From Bacteroidales bacterium (GTDB lineage Bacteria > Bacteroidota > Bacteroidia > Bacteroidales > VadinHA17), in the NCBI GenBank assembly GCA_016936695.1, contig JAFGXK010000042.1, positions 1 through 8,095 on the forward strand: a stretch of DNA of 8,095 nucleotides, in the 5' to 3' direction. A program made the position numbers and the translations under genes. The stretch's first letter is position 1. Every line of letters starts with the position of its first letter. Below are positions 5,949-8,095 of this stretch, in pieces. Under the pieces are notes generated by a model, which was not told the DNA's origin, searched no databases, and worked only from the letters and a program-made list of their open reading frames with translations.

Positions 5949-7613
5949 CTAAGTGCTTCCTGCCCTGATCAGTTCCCTTGCATTCTTTATAGCTGTTTCC
6001 GTTACCTCGCTCCCGCTAAGCAGCCTGGCAACCTCCTGCACTCTTTCCTCTGCATTTAACAACTTGACCCTGGTAATTGTTGAGTCACCGGTATCTTCTT
6101 TGTAAACATGGTAATGTACATTCCCCCTGGAGGCGACCTGTGGAAGATGGGTAATGTTGATTACCTGCATGTATTTCCCCATCCCGAGCAGAATCTGGCC
6201 CACTTTATCGGCTACTTCACCTGAGACTCCGGAGTCGATCTCGTCGAAGATGATGGTAGGAAGGTTCATGCTTCTGGTAAGCAGTGATTTGAGGCTGAGC
6301 ATTACTCTCGACAATTCACCCCCTGATGCGATCCGGGCAATATTCTCGGGACGTGTCTGCCTGTTAGCGGAGAAAAGGAAATCTGCCGCATCTGTACCGG
6401 ATGGTGTGAAATCATTGGTTCGCATGAGCGAAATCTCAAATCTCGCATTGGGTATCCCCAATTGTTTCAGTTGTTCCGTTATTTTGGATTCGATGGCAGG
6501 GAGAGCCGATTGCCTCTTTTCAGAGATCATGACGGCAGAAGCAGCTAGCGATTCGGTTGCAGTTGTCAGAAGCTTTGACAGCTCATTAAGTCTGTCGTCG
6601 TTCCTGACTATCGATGTTAAAGTATTTTCAATCTCTTTCTTTTTGGCAAACAACTCTTCCAGGTCTTTTGCGCGATGTTTCCTTAGCAGTGAATAAAGTG
6701 TATCGAGCCTGCCATTGACCAGTTCGAGGCGGCCAGGGTCAGCTTCAGTTTCCTGTTCAAGCCTTGCGATCTCGTTCGAAATATCATCAAGCTCAATGAA
6801 TGAAGAGTCGAGACGGGAAAGGATCCTAAGTTCATCGGGGAGAAATGAGTCAATCTTTCCGATAATCGTCCTTGCCTCCCTCAGCAATGAAAGGACTGAA
6901 GCGGACTCATCCGAAAGAAGCCTCAACGCATTTTCAAGGGCTTGTTTTATCTCCCCGGCATGTTCCAGGAGTTCCTGTTCCTTCTCCAGCTCCTCCTGTT
7001 CCCCGGTTTTGAACCTGGCCTCATCAAGCTGATTAAGCTGTGCCTGATAGTAATCCAGATCGGCGCGGTTCTTTTCATGCTTTTCCTTTAAGTCGTTGTA
7101 TTCCTTCTGAAGCTTTCTGAAACCGGTGTAGTCAGACCTGTATTTATCCTTAAGCTGCCCGGTCCCGGCGAATGAATCAATTATATTCAGCTGAAAGGCA
7201 TTGTTGTTCAGCATGAGTGTCTGATGCTGTGAATGAATATCGATAAGCCTGTCGCCCAGTTCTTTCAGAACATTTAAAACCACAGGTGTGTCATTTATGA
7301 AAGCTCTTGATTTGCCAGCCGGATTAATCTCGCGCCTGAGAATGGCCTGACTGTCAAAATCAATGTCATTTCGTGCGAAAAAGTCCTCCAGATCATAATC
7401 CTCGATTCTGAAAGTGCCCTCAACTATGCATTTATCCGTAAGGTCAAGTAGGACCGATGAATCGGCCCTGGAGCCCAGGATAAGCGAAAGGGCACCAAGA
7501 AGTATCGACTTGCCCGCACCTGTCTCTCCGGTTATGATTGTAAGGCCATTCTCAAAATAGAGATCAAGCTCTCTGATAAGAGCGTAATTCTGAACGGCAA
7601 GTTTTACAAGCAT
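5949..7613 (-). CDS. recN: DNA repair protein RecN (SMC-like ATPase)
   Basis: RecN is an SMC-family ATPase that acts with RecA in repair of double-strand breaks and holds DNA ends or sister molecules together. The 554-residue length is normal. The N-terminal ATPase half has Walker A GETGAGKS at 29-36, RREINPAGKSRAFIND at 93-108, and DIHSQHQ at 125-131. A coiled-coil region rich in Glu, Lys and Leu runs from about 155 to 385, with a break near its middle. The C-terminal half carries the signature ASGGELSRVML at 429-439, Walker B TIIFDEIDSGVSG at 453-465, and the switch motif ITHLPQVA at 487-494. All ATPase motifs are intact. The ATG at 7613 gives the family's usual start (MLVKLAVQNYALI). Only 15 bp separate it from the DUF4835 stop, so the two are co-transcribed. 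No SOS-type operator is visible in that gap. Confidence 0.97.
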   Translation of the reverse strand: MLVKLAVQNYALIRELDLYFENGLTIITGETGAGKSILLGALSLILGSRADSSVLLDLTDKCIVEGTFRIEDYDLEDFFARNDIDFDSQAILRREINPAGKSRAFINDTPVVLNVLKELGDRLIDIHSQHQTLMLNNNAFQLNIIDSFAGTGQLKDKYRSDYTGFRKLQKEYNDLKEKHEKNRADLDYYQAQLNQLDEARFKTGEQEELEKEQELLEHAGEIKQALENALRLLSDESASVLSLLREARTIIGKIDSFLPDELRILSRLDSSFIELDDISNEIARLEQETEADPGRLELVNGRLDTLYSLLRKHRAKDLEELFAKKKEIENTLTSIVRNDDRLNELSKLLTTATESLAASAVMISEKRQSALPAIESKITEQLKQLGIPNARFEISLMRTNDFTPSGTDAADFLFSANRQTRPENIARIASGGELSRVMLSLKSLLTRSMNLPTIIFDEIDSGVSGEVADKVGQILLGMGKYMQVINITHLPQVASRGNVHYHVYKEDTGDSTITRVKLLNAEERVQEVARLLSGSEVTETAIKNARELIRAGST

Positions 7614-7628
7614 AATAGGGCAATATGG

Positions 7629-8095
7629 TTAACTGGAAGCTGTTATCTTCTCATATTTCGATTTATTTCCCGGATCTACCTCGATAAGTAACTGGATCAC
7701 CCTGCTCTTTTCCTCGGGGAATGCTTCGGTGAAGATATTTACCAGTTCATCCGACTTGGATTCCAGTACAATCTGAATCAGGTACATGTAAGGATCGGGC
7801 TTTGCCCTGTACACCTCCAGCAGAAGTTTCAGGCTTTCGGCAATGCCAGCCCTTGACTCGGCTGCTCTTGATTCCATCCTGTCAAGTCCGTTTATATAAT
7901 ACTCATGAATAAACCTCCTGACTCCTTCATATTCCTTATCGAGAATGTTCTTCACCAGCCAGTACCTGTTCCTGTTTCTTGATCCGTCATAAGGCTTCCA
8001 GCCCGGTTCTGCAGCATTCTGGGCGTTGGTAACTATCTTTTCGGCCACCTGGAAGAATTCCGTCCCGCCAAGGGGGGAAAAGGAATCATAGTCAA
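7629..8095 (-). CDS. DUF4835 family protein (partial, 5' end outside window)
   Basis: This is the C-terminal 155 residues of a protein that continues past the right edge. A GTG at 8048 could pass for a start, but the frame stays open to 8093 and encodes DYDSFSPLGGTEFFQVAEK, which fits the family's conserved segment, so the gene begins outside the window. Supporting motifs are NAQNAAEPGWKPYD, NRNRYWLVKNILD and IHEYYINGLDRM, followed by helical sequence ending KYEKITASS. I recognise this as the Bacteroidota DUF4835 family, whose full members are roughly 300 residues and usually exported; the expected signal peptide would be outside the window. The function is unknown. Its place directly before recN is a recurrent arrangement as far as I recall. 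The 15-bp gap to recN indicates one transcript. Confidence 0.82.
   Translation of the reverse strand, partial: DYDSFSPLGGTEFFQVAEKIVTNAQNAAEPGWKPYDGSRNRNRYWLVKNILDKEYEGVRRFIHEYYINGLDRMESRAAESRAGIAESLKLLLEVYRAKPDPYMYLIQIVLESKSDELVNIFTEAFPEEKSRVIQLLIEVDPGNKSKYEKITASS

Noticed and set aside
6154..6696. Plus-strand open frame of 180 codons
   Set aside because: It is the antisense shadow of recN. Its Ser-rich translation mirrors the recN codons and overlaps the conserved signature and Walker B region.
8046..8048. GTG as the start of the DUF4835 gene
   Set aside because: The frame is open to the window edge, and the residues upstream of the GTG match the family's conserved segment, so the GTG is an internal Val.

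Overview
The window looks like a piece of a Bacteroidota chromosome, probably Bacteroidales-like. The evidence is a DUF4835 gene directly upstream of recN, a FabI of the form I associate with Bacteroidota (substrate-loop region reading SQSPTPTTAGSG), a DUF5982/Omp85-type outer-membrane barrel with no POTRA domains, almost no Shine-Dalgarno sequences before the starts, and a perfect TAnnTTTG -7 box before one gene. Placement below phylum is a guess. No mobile element, CRISPR array, tRNA or rRNA was seen.

Layout. (1) 1-2019, minus strand: hutI followed by the 5' part of ftcD, which runs off the left edge. This is the late part of histidine degradation: imidazolonepropionate is hydrolysed to N-formimino-glutamate, and the formimino group then passes to tetrahydrofolate. 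(2) 2020-2126: a 107-bp divergent intergenic region. (3) 2127-3473, plus strand: a secreted outer-membrane beta-barrel protein. (4) 3474-3673: a 200-bp convergent intergenic region with a long, AT-rich, apparently bidirectional terminator and a G-rich run of four imperfect 7-bp repeats. (5) 3674-4954, minus strand: a DUF819-family multi-spanning membrane protein. Its longest reading frame starts at 4999, inside the fabI terminator, so I place the start at 4954. (6) 5037-8095, minus strand: a likely operon DUF4835 (C-terminal part) - recN - fabI, closed by a clear rho-independent terminator at 4981-5013.

The genes are mostly core metabolism, repair and envelope functions and do not form one joint system. 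hutI-ftcD work in one pathway. DUF4835-recN-fabI look co-transcribed but do unrelated jobs. I see no convincing new multi-gene system. The points most worth a second look are the terminator/promoter overlap that corrects the DUF819 start, the short Omp85-type barrel divergent from hutI, and the repeat and terminator structure at 3512-3614.
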